Notes under the pieces: generated by a model
What the model saw: the letters and a program-made list of their open reading frames with translations, nothing else
The model's database searches: none
Told to the model about the DNA's origin: nothing
Made by a program: the position numbers and the translations under genes
NCBI GenBank assembly: GCA_963728075.1
Contig: CAVSIP010000007.1
Span: forward strand, 62,001 to 126,000
DNA length: 64,000 nucleotides
Direction: 5' to 3'
From: CAVSIP01 sp963728075
Lineage (GTDB): Bacteria; Actinomycetota; Actinomycetes; JAFAQI01; DASSKL01
Shown: positions 45,937 through 54,934 of the stretch, piece after piece
How the letters are laid out: the number at the start of each line of letters is the position of its first letter
Numbering within the stretch: the first letter of the stretch is position 1

Positions 45937-46774
45937 AACCGCCGTCGCGGATCCGGGTGATGACGTCGTCGCCCCAGGTGTGCGTGCGGACCAGCCGGTA
46001 GCGCTCCTTGGCCACCCGCATGTACGCCTCCGCGTCGGTGCCCCGTCCCAGCAGGCCCGCGTGGCGCAGCATCGCCACCACGGGCCGGTACTCCTGCTCG
46101 AACCACAGCAGCGCCACCGCCTCGCGGTCGAGGTACTCGCCGCGTTCCTGGATGCACCGGTAACCCCAGGCCTCCACGTTCTCGGCCAGCTCGGCGTAGT
46201 TCCACGGGTCGGTCACGGTGATCTCGGCGGCCTGCTCGGCGCTCAGCGGCACCCGGAGCCGGAAGATCCGCTCGTAGTCCTTGAGCAGGATGTCGCCGCG
46301 GCGCACGATGCCCTGTGCGGTCACTCGGGTGACCACCTCGGTCACGTACGCGTCGATGCTCGACCGGCGCTGGGCCAGGGCGACCGACACCCGGTGGTGG
46401 CCGTCCCGGACGAAGTGCAGGTCTCCGACGCGGTACACGTCGATCGGGGGGATCGGCTCGCCGCGCCGCTGGGCGGCCGCGATCCGCTGCCAGCGCTGCC
46501 GCACCCGCGCGGACGTGGGTCGGAACCACCGGTCGAAGTCGCGGGTCTTGTCGACGGTACCCACGATGCTGTCGAGGGCGACCGTCCGCAGGCCGAGCTC
46601 CCGTTCGGACACGCGGCCGAGCGCGCCGACCACCTCGTCGAAGGGCAGGATGAGGTTGACGTCGTCGGGCTCCCGGCGCAGCCAGGCGACCAGGCGGGAG
46701 AGGTACTCGTGCCGTCGCGCACGCAGGAAGTCGTCCTCTGCGTCGGCGCGAGGCGAGCCGGTGTCCCAGGGCAC
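45926..46774 (-). CDS. ParB/sulfiredoxin-fold protein next to the sugar importer
   Basis: 282 residues from GTG 46774, AGGA just upstream; an open frame to 46822 would overlap pfkB. The hallmark is the loop VRDGHHRVSVALAQ near 125, preceded by PPIDVYRVGDLHFV, which matches the ParB/Srx N-terminal fold (GHHR is the phosphate-binding block). There is no helix-turn-helix as in chromosome-partition ParB. The N-terminal 75 residues are helical (YLSRLVAWLRREPDDVNLILPFDEVV). Proteins of this fold can be nucleotide-binding kinases or nucleases; the actual activity is unknown. It is placed between sugC and a sugar kinase. Confidence 0.8.
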
Positions 46775-46781
46775 GGGGGTC

Positions 46782-47702
46782 CTATTCCCCGCGAAGCTCG
46801 TGTGCCCACGGCGGGTCGGCACCCGGCCGGCCGCAGGTCAGCGCGGCGACGCGTGCGGCGTAGTCGACAGCGGGGCCGAGCGCGACCGCGGGGGCGTTGC
46901 GCAGCCGCTCGGGGGAGAGCAGCCCGCGCCGGTCGAGGGCGTCGAGCAGGCCGGCGGTGAACGCGTCGCCCGCGCCCACGGTGTCGACCACGTCCGCGGG
47001 GACGGCGGGCCGGTGCGTCCGGCCATCCGGCGTGACGACGGTGGCCCCGTGCTCGCCCGCGGTGAGCACGACCACGGCCGGCCCGGCGGCGAGCCATTCG
47101 CCGGCCACCTCCACCGGCTCGCGTCCCGGTGCGACGTGGGCGAGGTCCTCGACGCTGACCTTGACCAGGTCCGCGTACGGCAGCCACTCCGCGATCGCCG
47201 CGCGGTATGTCGCAGCGTCGGCCAGGCCCGGCCGCACGTTCGGGTCGACACTGACCACCCGGCGCCGGTGCTCCCGCTGGAGCAGGCTCCGCAGCACGGC
47301 GCCGCCCGGCGGCAGCAGCAGCGCCAGCGAGCCGGTGTGCAGGGCCGCCACGTCGTCCGGCAGGTCGGGCAGCTCCTCCGCGCGCCAGGCGAAGTCGGCG
47401 GTGCCCCGGTCGTAGAACGTGTACGCCGCACCCCCGTCCCGCCCGACGTCGACCAGGGCGAGCGTGCTCGGCTCCGCCGCGGCGACGGCCCACCGCAGGT
47501 CGACACCGGCCTCGGCCAGCCGCGCGCGCGACAGCTGCCCGAGCCGGTCGTCGGCCAGCCGGGCGAGCATGGCCACCGGGGAGCCCAGCCGGCCCAGGGC
47601 GACCGCCACGTTGGCCGGCCCGCCCCCCGGGTGTGCCGCGTACGTCGCACCGCCGGGCGCGCTGACCAGGTCGGCGAGCGCCTCCCCGGCCACCACGATC
47701 AC
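46782..47702 (-). CDS. PfkB-family sugar kinase
   Basis: 306 residues from GTG 47702. The PfkB signature motifs are both present: HPGGGPANVAVALGRLG near residue 24 and the catalytic DTVGAGDAFTAGLLDAL near 240 with the Asp base in GAGD. The family phosphorylates fructose, ribose, adenosine or related sugars; the overall look fits a fructokinase-type enzyme. It lies seven bases upstream of the ParB-fold gene on the same strand, so the two are probably co-transcribed and may act with the trehalose importer next door. Confidence 0.88.
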   Translation of the reverse strand: MIVVAGEALADLVSAPGGATYAAHPGGGPANVAVALGRLGSPVAMLARLADDRLGQLSRARLAEAGVDLRWAVAAAEPSTLALVDVGRDGGAAYTFYDRGTADFAWRAEELPDLPDDVAALHTGSLALLLPPGGAVLRSLLQREHRRRVVSVDPNVRPGLADAATYRAAIAEWLPYADLVKVSVEDLAHVAPGREPVEVAGEWLAAGPAVVVLTAGEHGATVVTPDGRTHRPAVPADVVDTVGAGDAFTAGLLDALDRRGLLSPERLRNAPAVALGPAVDYAARVAALTCGRPGADPPWAHELRGE

Positions 47703-47737
47703 CGGACTACCGTAGGCGGCAGGAAGGGGAGGTGGCC

Positions 47738-48364
47738 ATGGGTCTGTGGGAGCAGCACGTCGTCCCGCGCCTGGTCGACTGGTCGCTCGGGTCGCGGCTG
47801 ATCGACCGGCTGCGCGCCCAGGCCTGCGAGGGCCTGGCCGGGACGGTGGTCGAGCTCGGCGCGGGCTCGGCCGCGAACGCCGGGTTCTTCCCGGACGCCG
47901 TCGAGCACGTCTGGGCCGTCGAGCCGAACGCGGTGGCGCGCAAGCGGGCCGCCAAGCGGCTGGCCGACCACCCGGCGCCGCTGGAGTTCGTCGGTCTCGA
48001 CGGCCAGCAGCTGCCGCTGGAGGACGCCTCCGTCGACGCCGCGCTGTCGACGTTCACCCTCTGCACGATCCCGGACGCGGACGCGGCGCTGAGCGAGGTG
48101 CATCGCGTCCTGCGCCCGGGGGGCACGCTGCACTTCGTCGAGCACGGCCGCGCCCCGGACGAGAAGGTCGTCCAATGGCAGGACCGGCTCAACGGGATCC
48201 AGCAGCGGGTCGCGGGGGGCTGCAACCTCAACCGGCCGATCGCCGACCTGGTCGAGCACGCCGGCCTGACCGTCGAGCAGCTGACCGCGGACTACCTGCC
48301 CGGCATGCCCAAGCCCTTCGCGTACGCCTACCGCGGGGTCGCCCGCCGCCCTGCCGCACGTTGA
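47738..48364 (+). CDS. Class I SAM-dependent methyltransferase
   Basis: 208 residues from ATG 47738, with GGGGAGG upstream. The SAM-binding block VVELGAGSAANAGFFP near residue 38 and the acidic end of strand 2 (VWAVEPNAVARKRAAKRL) are normal. DASVDAALSTFTLCTIPDADAALSEVHRVLRPGGTLHFVEHG near 95-137 is the UbiE/Coq5-type core. The layout is like small-molecule methyltransferases of the UbiE/type-11 group. The acceptor is unknown. It is divergent from the PfkB kinase by 35 bases and convergent with a small membrane gene. Confidence 0.88.
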   Translation: MGLWEQHVVPRLVDWSLGSRLIDRLRAQACEGLAGTVVELGAGSAANAGFFPDAVEHVWAVEPNAVARKRAAKRLADHPAPLEFVGLDGQQLPLEDASVDAALSTFTLCTIPDADAALSEVHRVLRPGGTLHFVEHGRAPDEKVVQWQDRLNGIQQRVAGGCNLNRPIADLVEHAGLTVEQLTADYLPGMPKPFAYAYRGVARRPAAR

Positions 48365-48376
48365 TCTGTCGGACGG

Positions 48377-48502
48377 TCAGCTGGTGCGGCGCCGGTGCCG
48401 GTGCGGGCGTTCGCCCCAGGCGAGCCACCGGGCGAGCAGCACGAGGCCGTACCCGACGGCGCTGACGAGCACCAGCCCGACCCCGAGCCACGACCACTGC
48501 AC
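48377..48502 (-). CDS. 41-residue single-pass membrane protein
   Basis: A GTG at 48502 opens a 41-residue frame: MQWSWLGVGLVLVSAVGYG, then LVLLARWLAWGERPHRHRR, ending at TGA 48377. The pattern is one membrane helix with a very basic tail. Neighbouring frames on both strands do not resemble any protein. No good ribosome site was seen. Small membrane proteins of this shape are common in actinobacteria; the call rests on composition only. The remaining bases 48503-48687 show no gene. Confidence 0.45.
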   Translation of the reverse strand: MQWSWLGVGLVLVSAVGYGLVLLARWLAWGERPHRHRRRTS

Positions 48503-48687
48503 GGATCGAGCGTCGGCGCCGGACGGAGGGCCCGGGCAGGGCCGAACGGCCCATGCCGCGTAAGCCCAACGGTGCGATCGGGTGATATTGCGGCGAAAGC
48601 AGCCCCTCGGCCCGCGATCGTCCCTAGCGTGGTGTCGGGGAGGGGAACCGCCGCAAACCGCACCACCGCAAGGGGGGCTAGCCGCGC

Positions 48688-50391
48688 ATGCGCAGGCTGC
48701 TTGGTCGCTTTCACACCGTTGTCGCCGTCGTGGCCGCGCTGGCCTTGGCCAGCCCAGCGGCGTACGCCGCGGTCACCGGCCCGGACGTGTCCAGCTGGCA
48801 GCACCCCGGCGGTGCGGCGATCAACTGGTCAGCGGTCAAGCGGGCGGGGCACACGTTCGCGTTCATCAAGGCCACCGAGGGCCCGGGCAGCGGCGGCACG
48901 TGGTACCGCAACCCGTACTTCGACGCGGACTGGCGCGGCGCCAAGGCGAGCGGGCTGGCGCGCGGCGCGTACCACTACGCGCAGCCCGCGCGCCCCATCG
49001 GCCGTACGGCGGTCGAGCAGGCGCGCTACTTCGTCGCCACGACCGGCACCATGCACGGCCCGACCGACCTGCCGCCCGTCCTCGACCTCGAGACGGCGAA
49101 CGGCCTGTCGCCCGCGGAGCTGACGTCGTGGGCGGCCGCCTGGCTGGGTGAGGTGCAGCGGCTCACCGGTCGCAGCCCGATCCTGTACACCTACCCGAAC
49201 TTCTGGAAGCACGCGATGGCGAACACGGGCGCGCTGTCGCGCTACCGGCTCTGGTACGCCAGCTACAGCGGGTCCGTGCCCACGCCGCCCGGCAGCTGGC
49301 GCACGTGGACGTTCTGGCAGCACACCGCGAACGGCACCGTGCCCGGCATCCGCGGCAACACCACCGACCTCAACCGGTTCTGCTGCAACGTCAGCACGCT
49401 GCGGGCGCTGGCGAACGGCCGGGCGGCGTCGGCGTACGCCAGCAACCCGTTCGGCAGGCTCGACACCGTCCGGCGGGTGCCGGGCGGCGTGCAGGTGCTC
49501 GGCTGGACGATCGACCCCGACACCACCGCCCCCGTCGAGGTGGACGGCTACATCGACGGCCACCTCCGCGGCAGCACCTCGGCCAACCGCCCCGCGGCGG
49601 ACGTCGCCCGGGCCTACCCGGGCTTCGGCAGCGGCCACCGATACGCCGCCACGCTGGCAGTGCACGAGGGCCAGCACCACGTCTGCACCTGGGCGATCAA
49701 CACCGACTACGGGCACGGCAACCCGCGCCTGGGCTGCCGGCTGGTCACGGTGAGCAGCAGCCCGACCGGCAACCTGGACCACGTGCGCCGCGCGGTCGGT
49801 GGCGTGCTGGTCCAGGGGTGGGCGCTCGACCCGGACATCGCCGGCCCGGTCACCGTGCACGCGTACGTCGACGGCAAGCCGGTCACCGCGATGGACGCCG
49901 ACCACAGCCGCCCGGACGTCGCTGCGCGCAACCCCGGCTACGGGGACAGGCACGGGTACGAGGGGCTGGTCGCGATGGACTCGACGCGGCCCACCCATCG
50001 CCTGTGCACGTACGCCATCAACGCCGCGGAGGGCCACGGCAACCCGGTGCTCGCCTGCCGGACGGTCACGCTGTCGACCACGCCGTTCGGCAACTGGGAG
50101 ACCGTCGAGCGGCACTCCGACGGCATGCACGTCGCCGGCTGGACGATCGACCCGGACACGAACATGCCGACCGACGTGCACGCCTACGTCGACGGCAAGC
50201 CGGTCCTCGGCATGACCGCCCACTTCGTGCGACGCGACGTGGCCGCGGCCTACCCCACGTACGGCGCGTTCCACGGCTTCAGCGGCGTGGTGCCCTGGCC
50301 GAAGGACGGCAAGAAGCACCGGCTGTGCCTGTACGCGATCAACAAGGGCGCCGGGCACACCAACCCGCTGCTGCACTGCCGTACCTACTGA
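48688..50391 (+). CDS. GH25 lysozyme with three C-terminal repeats
   Basis: 567 residues from ATG 48688 (AAGGGGGG upstream). The signal peptide (VVAVVAALALASPAAYA) is followed by a GH25 muramidase domain, residues 31-245: GPDVSSWQ with catalytic-type D33, AFIKATEG near 58, GAYHYAQP near 93, LDLE with D133 and E135, and FWQH. The enzyme cleaves peptidoglycan glycan strands. Residues 253-357, 358-465 and 466-567 are three repeats of about 103 residues, each with a GWxxDPDxxxPxxV block, a Y(I/V)DG turn, an AYPxxG-type segment, and two cysteines (C333/C350, C440/C457, C547/C564) that could form a disulfide in each copy. The repeats probably bind wall or surface polymer. Confidence 0.93.
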   Translation: MRRLLGRFHTVVAVVAALALASPAAYAAVTGPDVSSWQHPGGAAINWSAVKRAGHTFAFIKATEGPGSGGTWYRNPYFDADWRGAKASGLARGAYHYAQPARPIGRTAVEQARYFVATTGTMHGPTDLPPVLDLETANGLSPAELTSWAAAWLGEVQRLTGRSPILYTYPNFWKHAMANTGALSRYRLWYASYSGSVPTPPGSWRTWTFWQHTANGTVPGIRGNTTDLNRFCCNVSTLRALANGRAASAYASNPFGRLDTVRRVPGGVQVLGWTIDPDTTAPVEVDGYIDGHLRGSTSANRPAADVARAYPGFGSGHRYAATLAVHEGQHHVCTWAINTDYGHGNPRLGCRLVTVSSSPTGNLDHVRRAVGGVLVQGWALDPDIAGPVTVHAYVDGKPVTAMDADHSRPDVAARNPGYGDRHGYEGLVAMDSTRPTHRLCTYAINAAEGHGNPVLACRTVTLSTTPFGNWETVERHSDGMHVAGWTIDPDTNMPTDVHAYVDGKPVLGMTAHFVRRDVAAAYPTYGAFHGFSGVVPWPKDGKKHRLCLYAINKGAGHTNPLLHCRTY

Positions 50392-50415
50392 CCGTCCGAC
50401 GTGGAGCGGGTCCGC

Positions 50416-51219
50416 TCAGCTGGATCGGGCACTCCGCGGGCGCCTCGCCCTCGTGCGTCGTGCCGCCGACCTCAACGCATCCATCAGGGCGAAGACGCCC
50501 CAGCCGAGGTACTCACGGGTGTATCTCGCGTACCGGACGGGCTCGGTCGCGAGCTCGGTACGCACCTCGTCTGCGAGGTCGTCGTCGCCGTTGCGGTCCA
50601 GCCAGCGGCGCATGGTCAGCCACTGTGCCGCCTGGTACCGGTCCCAGCTGTCCTGGTCGGCCAGCACCATCTCCACCACGTCGCACCCGAGCGTGCCGAG
50701 CTGATCGAGCAGCCCCGGCAGGGTGCGGAAGTCCTCCTCGTCGGATGCGTGGCAGCCCTCGACGGTCACCCGGTCCGGCGGCTGCTGCCGCCAGTAGGGC
50801 TCACCGATCAGCATCACCCCGCCGGTCCGCAGGCTGCGACGGAGGAGGTCGACGGTGCCGGCGACGCCGCCGCCGATCCAGGTGGCGCCAACGCACGCGG
50901 CGACGTCGACCGGGACGTCGGCGACGTGACCCGCGGCATCACCGTGGATGAACGACACGCGATCGGCGACGCCGAGCTCCGAGGCGCGTGCACGGGCCTG
51001 CGCGGTGAACAGGCTGCTGAGGTCCACCCCCGTCCCGGTGATGTGGTGATCGCGAGCCCAGGTGCACAGCATCTCGCCGGACCCGCTCCCGAGGTCGAGC
51101 ACCGTCGCCCCGGCGGGGAGGTCCAGCGCCTCGCCGAGCGCGGCCAGCTTCGCGGCGCTGAAGGGGTTGTGAATGCGGTGGCCGCTCTCGCGGATCGTGA
51201 AGATGCGGGGGATGTCCAT
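50416..51219 (-). CDS. SAM-dependent methyltransferase
   Basis: 267 residues from ATG 51219. The SAM site is VLDLGSGSGEMLCTWA near residue 40-55, with VDLSSLFTAQARARA after strand 2, and VGATWIGGGVAGTVDLLRRSL followed by GGVMLIGEPYW as the strand 4-5 region. The end of the protein is very basic (SAARRTRARRPRSARSS). It looks like a type-25 or UbiE-like small-molecule methyltransferase; the acceptor is unknown. It is convergent with the lysozyme gene (24 bases) and divergent from the polytopic membrane protein. Confidence 0.85.
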   Translation of the reverse strand: MDIPRIFTIRESGHRIHNPFSAAKLAALGEALDLPAGATVLDLGSGSGEMLCTWARDHHITGTGVDLSSLFTAQARARASELGVADRVSFIHGDAAGHVADVPVDVAACVGATWIGGGVAGTVDLLRRSLRTGGVMLIGEPYWRQQPPDRVTVEGCHASDEEDFRTLPGLLDQLGTLGCDVVEMVLADQDSWDRYQAAQWLTMRRWLDRNGDDDLADEVRTELATEPVRYARYTREYLGWGVFALMDALRSAARRTRARRPRSARSS

Positions 51220-51333
51220 GGCGGTTCAGCGTCGCCACTGCCGGGCGCCGGGGCAAGCCGCGGCACGAAGACCGCGACAGGGTCCGCCGCCGGCACTGCC
51301 AGGCGTGCCGGTCCCGCTGCCTAGCATGGCGTC

Positions 51334-53430
51334 GTGAAAGGACGCCGCGCCGTCGCGGTCCTGGCCCTGTGCTGCGCGGCACTCGTGACGCTGCTCGGCG
51401 CGGCGGCGGGGACCGCGGAGGCCGGTCAGGCGCCGGCGCGGCATGTCGTGGTCGTCGGCGTCCCGGGGCTGCGGTGGGACGACGTGACGGCGAACGGCAC
51501 CCCGTTCCTCTGGCAGCTGGCCGAGCGGTCGAGCGTCGGCGCGCTGACCGTACGGTCGGCCGTCGGGACGACGCGGCGGGCCGACGGCTGGCTCACGCTG
51601 GGCGCCGGCAACCGGGCGTTCGCCCCCACGCCGGGCCTGACGCCGGACCAGCGCGCTGCCGCGCTGCCCGACCCACGCGACCCCGCAGAGCTGGCCCGAC
51701 TGGCCCGGGCCAACCGCGACTCCCACTTCGCCGCCCACGTCGGCGCTCTGGGGGGCGCGCTACGCGACGCCGGAGTGAGCACGGCCGTCGTCGGCGGTGC
51801 GGGTGCCCGGCTGGGCGCGACCGACCAGAGTGGCGACGTCGGGGCCACCGCACCGTCGGTGTCGGCCGGGCTCCGGTCGGCGACGGTCGTCTTCGACGAG
51901 CTGCCGGCGGCGTACGCGGCTCCGGACGGCCCCGCCCGCGTCGCGGCGCTCGCCGAGGTGGACACCCGCCTGCGTGACGCCGCCACCGCGCTGGGTCCCG
52001 ACGACCTGCTCGTGGTCGTCGGGGTGAGCGCTCGCGCGACCGGACGCGACCAGCTCACCGTGGCGATCGCCCACGGGCGCGGCTTCGACCGCCGCTGGCT
52101 CGCCTCACCGTCGACCCAGCGCGCTCCGTTCGTCCAGCTCATCGACGTCGCCCCGACCGTGCTGCAAGCGCTCGGGCTGCCGCTCCCGGCGTCGATGAAC
52201 GGCCGGGCGTGGCATGCGGCCGGCTCCCCGCTGCCCGGCGCCACCGCACCCGCGGCCGACCGGCTGAGGGCTCTGGCCGTGCAGTCGGACCAGCAGCTGC
52301 GCCTGTCGCGGCATTTTCCCAGGGCGTTCCTGCTCGTGGGCATCGCCTTCGCCGTGTGGGTGGCGGTGGCGTGGCGGCGCCGCACCCCACCATCACGGCT
52401 CGCCCCGGTCGCCACGGCGGTCGCGGCGCTGCCGGTGTCGGCGTGGCTGGTGCAGGTCGCGCCGTGGTGGCGGTGGGGGCTGTGGACGGCGTACGCCCTC
52501 ACCGCCGCGTGGGCCCTCGCGCTCGGACAGCTCGCGCTGCGCGGGCCCTGGCGCCGTCATCCGTGGGGACCGGCCGCCTTCCTGGGCGGGCTGTCGTTCC
52601 TGGTGATCGCGGTCGACGTGGCGACCGGCTCCCACCTGCAGCTGGATGCGCCGTTCGGCGACAACCCGGTCATCGCCGGGCGGTTCCGCGGTGTCGGCAA
52701 CGCGGCGTTCGCCGTGCTGTCGGCGGGTGCGCTCACCGTCGCCGCCGCGCTCGCACGCGGTCGTTCCCGCACCCGGGCCGCGCTCGTCGTCTCCGGTGTG
52801 GGCCTCGTCGCCGTGGTGGTCGACGGCTTCCCGTCGCTGGGTGACGACTTCGGTGGTGTCCTCGCCCTGCTGCCCGCCGTCCTCGTCCTCGTCCTGGTGG
52901 TCGCCCGGCTGCGACCGTCGGTGCCCCGGCTCGCGATCGTCGTGGGTGTCGGCGCCGCCGCGGCCATCGGCTTCGCGCTGTTCGACTACTCCCGTCCTCT
53001 CGCCCAGCAGACCCACCTCGGCCGGTTCGTCGGTCAGCTCACGGACGGCACGGCCTGGACGGTGGTCCACCGCAAGCTGGACGCGACGCTGGCGACGTTC
53101 CGGCGTGGGTACTTCCGCTGGTCGTCCCTCGCGGACCTCCTCCTTGCCGGATGGGCGTGGCGGCTGTGGCGCCAGGGTCGGCTGAGCGTGCCGCTGCCCG
53201 ACCGGCTGGCCGTCGCCGGCCTGGGTGCCGCTGCCCTCACCGCCGGCCTCCTGGGCGCTGCCCTCAACGACTCCGGTCTCGCCGTGTCGGCCCTGTGCTG
53301 GTACGTGGTGACACCGCTGCTCGTCCTGCGGGTCACCCCGGTCGTTGAGCCGCTCGCGCAACCACGGCCGGATCATCCGGCCGTGCTGCCGGCGCTCGAC
53401 CCCGCCGACGGTGAAGCCCGTGCCACCTGA
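51334..53430 (+). CDS. Alkaline-phosphatase-like domain fused to a polytopic membrane domain
   Basis: 698 residues from GTG 51334. A signal peptide (VAVLALCCAALVTLLGAAAG) is followed by an extracytoplasmic domain of about 290 residues: VVVVGVPGLRWDDV, TPFLWQLAERSSVGALTVRS, DDLLVVVGVSA and PFVQLIDVAPTVLQALGLPLP. This resembles the alkaline-phosphatase/phosphodiesterase superfamily, although several metal ligands are not obvious. From residue 330 on there are about ten membrane helices with long loops (GDNPVIAGRFRGVGNAAFAVL). The two-part layout is typical of uncharacterised actinobacterial envelope proteins. It overlaps the mannosyltransferase gene by about 20 bases, so the two are co-expressed. 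Confidence 0.8.
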   Translation: MKGRRAVAVLALCCAALVTLLGAAAGTAEAGQAPARHVVVVGVPGLRWDDVTANGTPFLWQLAERSSVGALTVRSAVGTTRRADGWLTLGAGNRAFAPTPGLTPDQRAAALPDPRDPAELARLARANRDSHFAAHVGALGGALRDAGVSTAVVGGAGARLGATDQSGDVGATAPSVSAGLRSATVVFDELPAAYAAPDGPARVAALAEVDTRLRDAATALGPDDLLVVVGVSARATGRDQLTVAIAHGRGFDRRWLASPSTQRAPFVQLIDVAPTVLQALGLPLPASMNGRAWHAAGSPLPGATAPAADRLRALAVQSDQQLRLSRHFPRAFLLVGIAFAVWVAVAWRRRTPPSRLAPVATAVAALPVSAWLVQVAPWWRWGLWTAYALTAAWALALGQLALRGPWRRHPWGPAAFLGGLSFLVIAVDVATGSHLQLDAPFGDNPVIAGRFRGVGNAAFAVLSAGALTVAAALARGRSRTRAALVVSGVGLVAVVVDGFPSLGDDFGGVLALLPAVLVLVLVVARLRPSVPRLAIVVGVGAAAAIGFALFDYSRPLAQQTHLGRFVGQLTDGTAWTVVHRKLDATLATFRRGYFRWSSLADLLLAGWAWRLWRQGRLSVPLPDRLAVAGLGAAALTAGLLGAALNDSGLAVSALCWYVVTPLLVLRVTPVVEPLAQPRPDHPAVLPALDPADGEARAT

Positions 53431-54934
53431 GGGCGCTGCGGTTGCCGGGGCTGTTCCCCGCTCCACCCTGGTTCCCGTCGGCATCGCCGCGTGGGTCCTC
53501 AGCGTGGGGCTGTTCGTTGCCACCGCTGCGCTGGGCCCGAGCGCAGCCGAGCCCCCGCTGCCGGGCGGCAGCCCGCTGCCGCACCTGCACATCGCCGCCC
53601 ATCCGTCGGCCGGTCTGGTCATCGGCCTGCAGCTCGTCGCGATACTGGCCGGCGGCATGGCCCTGTGGCTGCTGCTGCGCCAGATACGCGGCGGGTGGCG
53701 GGTCGACCCGCGCTGGGTGCTCGCGAGCGGGCTGGCAGCCGTCGTGGCGCTGCTGCTCGTACCGCCGATCGGCGGGTCGGACCTCGAGAGCTACGCGGCG
53801 TACGGCCACCTGGACGCCGTCGGCGTGAACCCGTACCTGCACGGGCCACAGGCGGCGGGTGTCCCGCAGGACGCGATCACCCGGGCGGTCGAGGACCCCT
53901 GGCGCACCACTCCGTCGGCGTACGGCCCGCTGTTCACCGGGCTGTGCCGGCTACTGGCTCCCCGCGGCGTCACGGTGGCTGACGCCGTGCTGCGCATCCG
54001 GCTGGCGATCGCCGTCGGGTTCGTCCTCACGGGAGTCGCCCTCTACCTGTTCGCGGGCGACCGCCGGCGCCGTGCCGCGCTGCTGTGGACGGCCAACCCG
54101 CTCCTGCTCGCCGCCCTGGTCGCGGGTGGGCACGTGGACGGGCTGGCCGTGCTGGGGGTGGTCCTCGCGTTCGCGCTGCTGCGCCGCCGACCGACGACGG
54201 CCGGAGTGCTCACCGGGCTGGCCATCGCGGTGAAGGCCAGTGCCGGGCTCGGCCTGCTGGCGGGGGGCTACGCGCTGTGGCGACAGCCGGGGCGGCTCGG
54301 GCGTTTCGTCGTCGCCTCCGGTGCCACCGCGGCGGCGTTCTACCTCGGGCCGCCCGGCGTGTTCGACCAGCTGCGGGCCGCCTCCCGCTTCCTGACCCCC
54401 GCCTCGCCGTGGCGTTGGGTCGGGTCCGGTCTGGAGCGGCTGATGCCGTGGCACGCAGCGCGGACGCTGGTCGGCCTCGGCGCGGCGCTGCTGGTGGTCA
54501 GCCTCGCCGTCCTCCTGCTGGACATGGACCGGCGGGCACGGCGCGGGGGCCCGGCGGGCATGCCGCGGGCACTGGGTGTGTTCGGCTTCGCCTGGGCGAC
54601 GGGCAGCGCGTACGTCCTGCCGTGGTACGACGCGTTCGCGTGGGCCGGCCTGGCTGCTGCCGGCGCCTCGGTCGTCGACGCGCTCCTCGTCGTGCACACG
54701 ACGGTGCTGTCCCTCGCCTTCCTTCCCGGCCGGGACGTCGTCATGCACGGCGCGACCGACTACGCGCACATCGCTCTGCACTCGGTGCTGTCACCGGCCG
54801 CGGTCACCGCGCTGATCGTCGCCACCGTCGTGATCGCGCGGCGAGGAACGGCCCCGGTCAGTCCTGCTGGTTGCGCCGGGCGAGCTGCGCCGTCGCCGCG
54901 AACATGGCCACGAAACCGGCGACCTCGACGGTGA
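53411..54934 (+). CDS. Polyprenol-phosphate-dependent mannosyltransferase, MptB/GT87-like
   Basis: 507 residues, starting at GTG 53411 or GTG 53420, overlapping the upstream gene. It is polytopic, with about 12 helices. After the first two helices lies the acceptor/catalytic loop GSDLESYAAYGHLDAVGVNPYLHGP near 145-165, whose Asp-Leu-Glu and NPY are hallmarks of GT-C enzymes of the GT87/MptB type. These use polyprenyl phosphomannose to extend lipomannan-like glycans outside the membrane. The C-terminal 25 residues overlap the convergent transporter gene. The sugar and acceptor cannot be told from sequence, but the run with the upstream phosphatase-like protein points to surface glycan assembly. 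Confidence 0.85.
   Translation: MKPVPPEGAAVAGAVPRSTLVPVGIAAWVLSVGLFVATAALGPSAAEPPLPGGSPLPHLHIAAHPSAGLVIGLQLVAILAGGMALWLLLRQIRGGWRVDPRWVLASGLAAVVALLLVPPIGGSDLESYAAYGHLDAVGVNPYLHGPQAAGVPQDAITRAVEDPWRTTPSAYGPLFTGLCRLLAPRGVTVADAVLRIRLAIAVGFVLTGVALYLFAGDRRRRAALLWTANPLLLAALVAGGHVDGLAVLGVVLAFALLRRRPTTAGVLTGLAIAVKASAGLGLLAGGYALWRQPGRLGRFVVASGATAAAFYLGPPGVFDQLRAASRFLTPASPWRWVGSGLERLMPWHAARTLVGLGAALLVVSLAVLLLDMDRRARRGGPAGMPRALGVFGFAWATGSAYVLPWYDAFAWAGLAAAGASVVDALLVVHTTVLSLAFLPGRDVVMHGATDYAHIALHSVLSPAAVTALIVATVVIARRGTAPVSPAGCAGRAAPSPRTWPRNRRPRR

Noticed and set aside
48565..48687. Possible c-di-AMP riboswitch before the GH25 gene
   Set aside because: Such switches often precede actinobacterial wall hydrolases, but the conserved core blocks could not be found in this 120-base leader.
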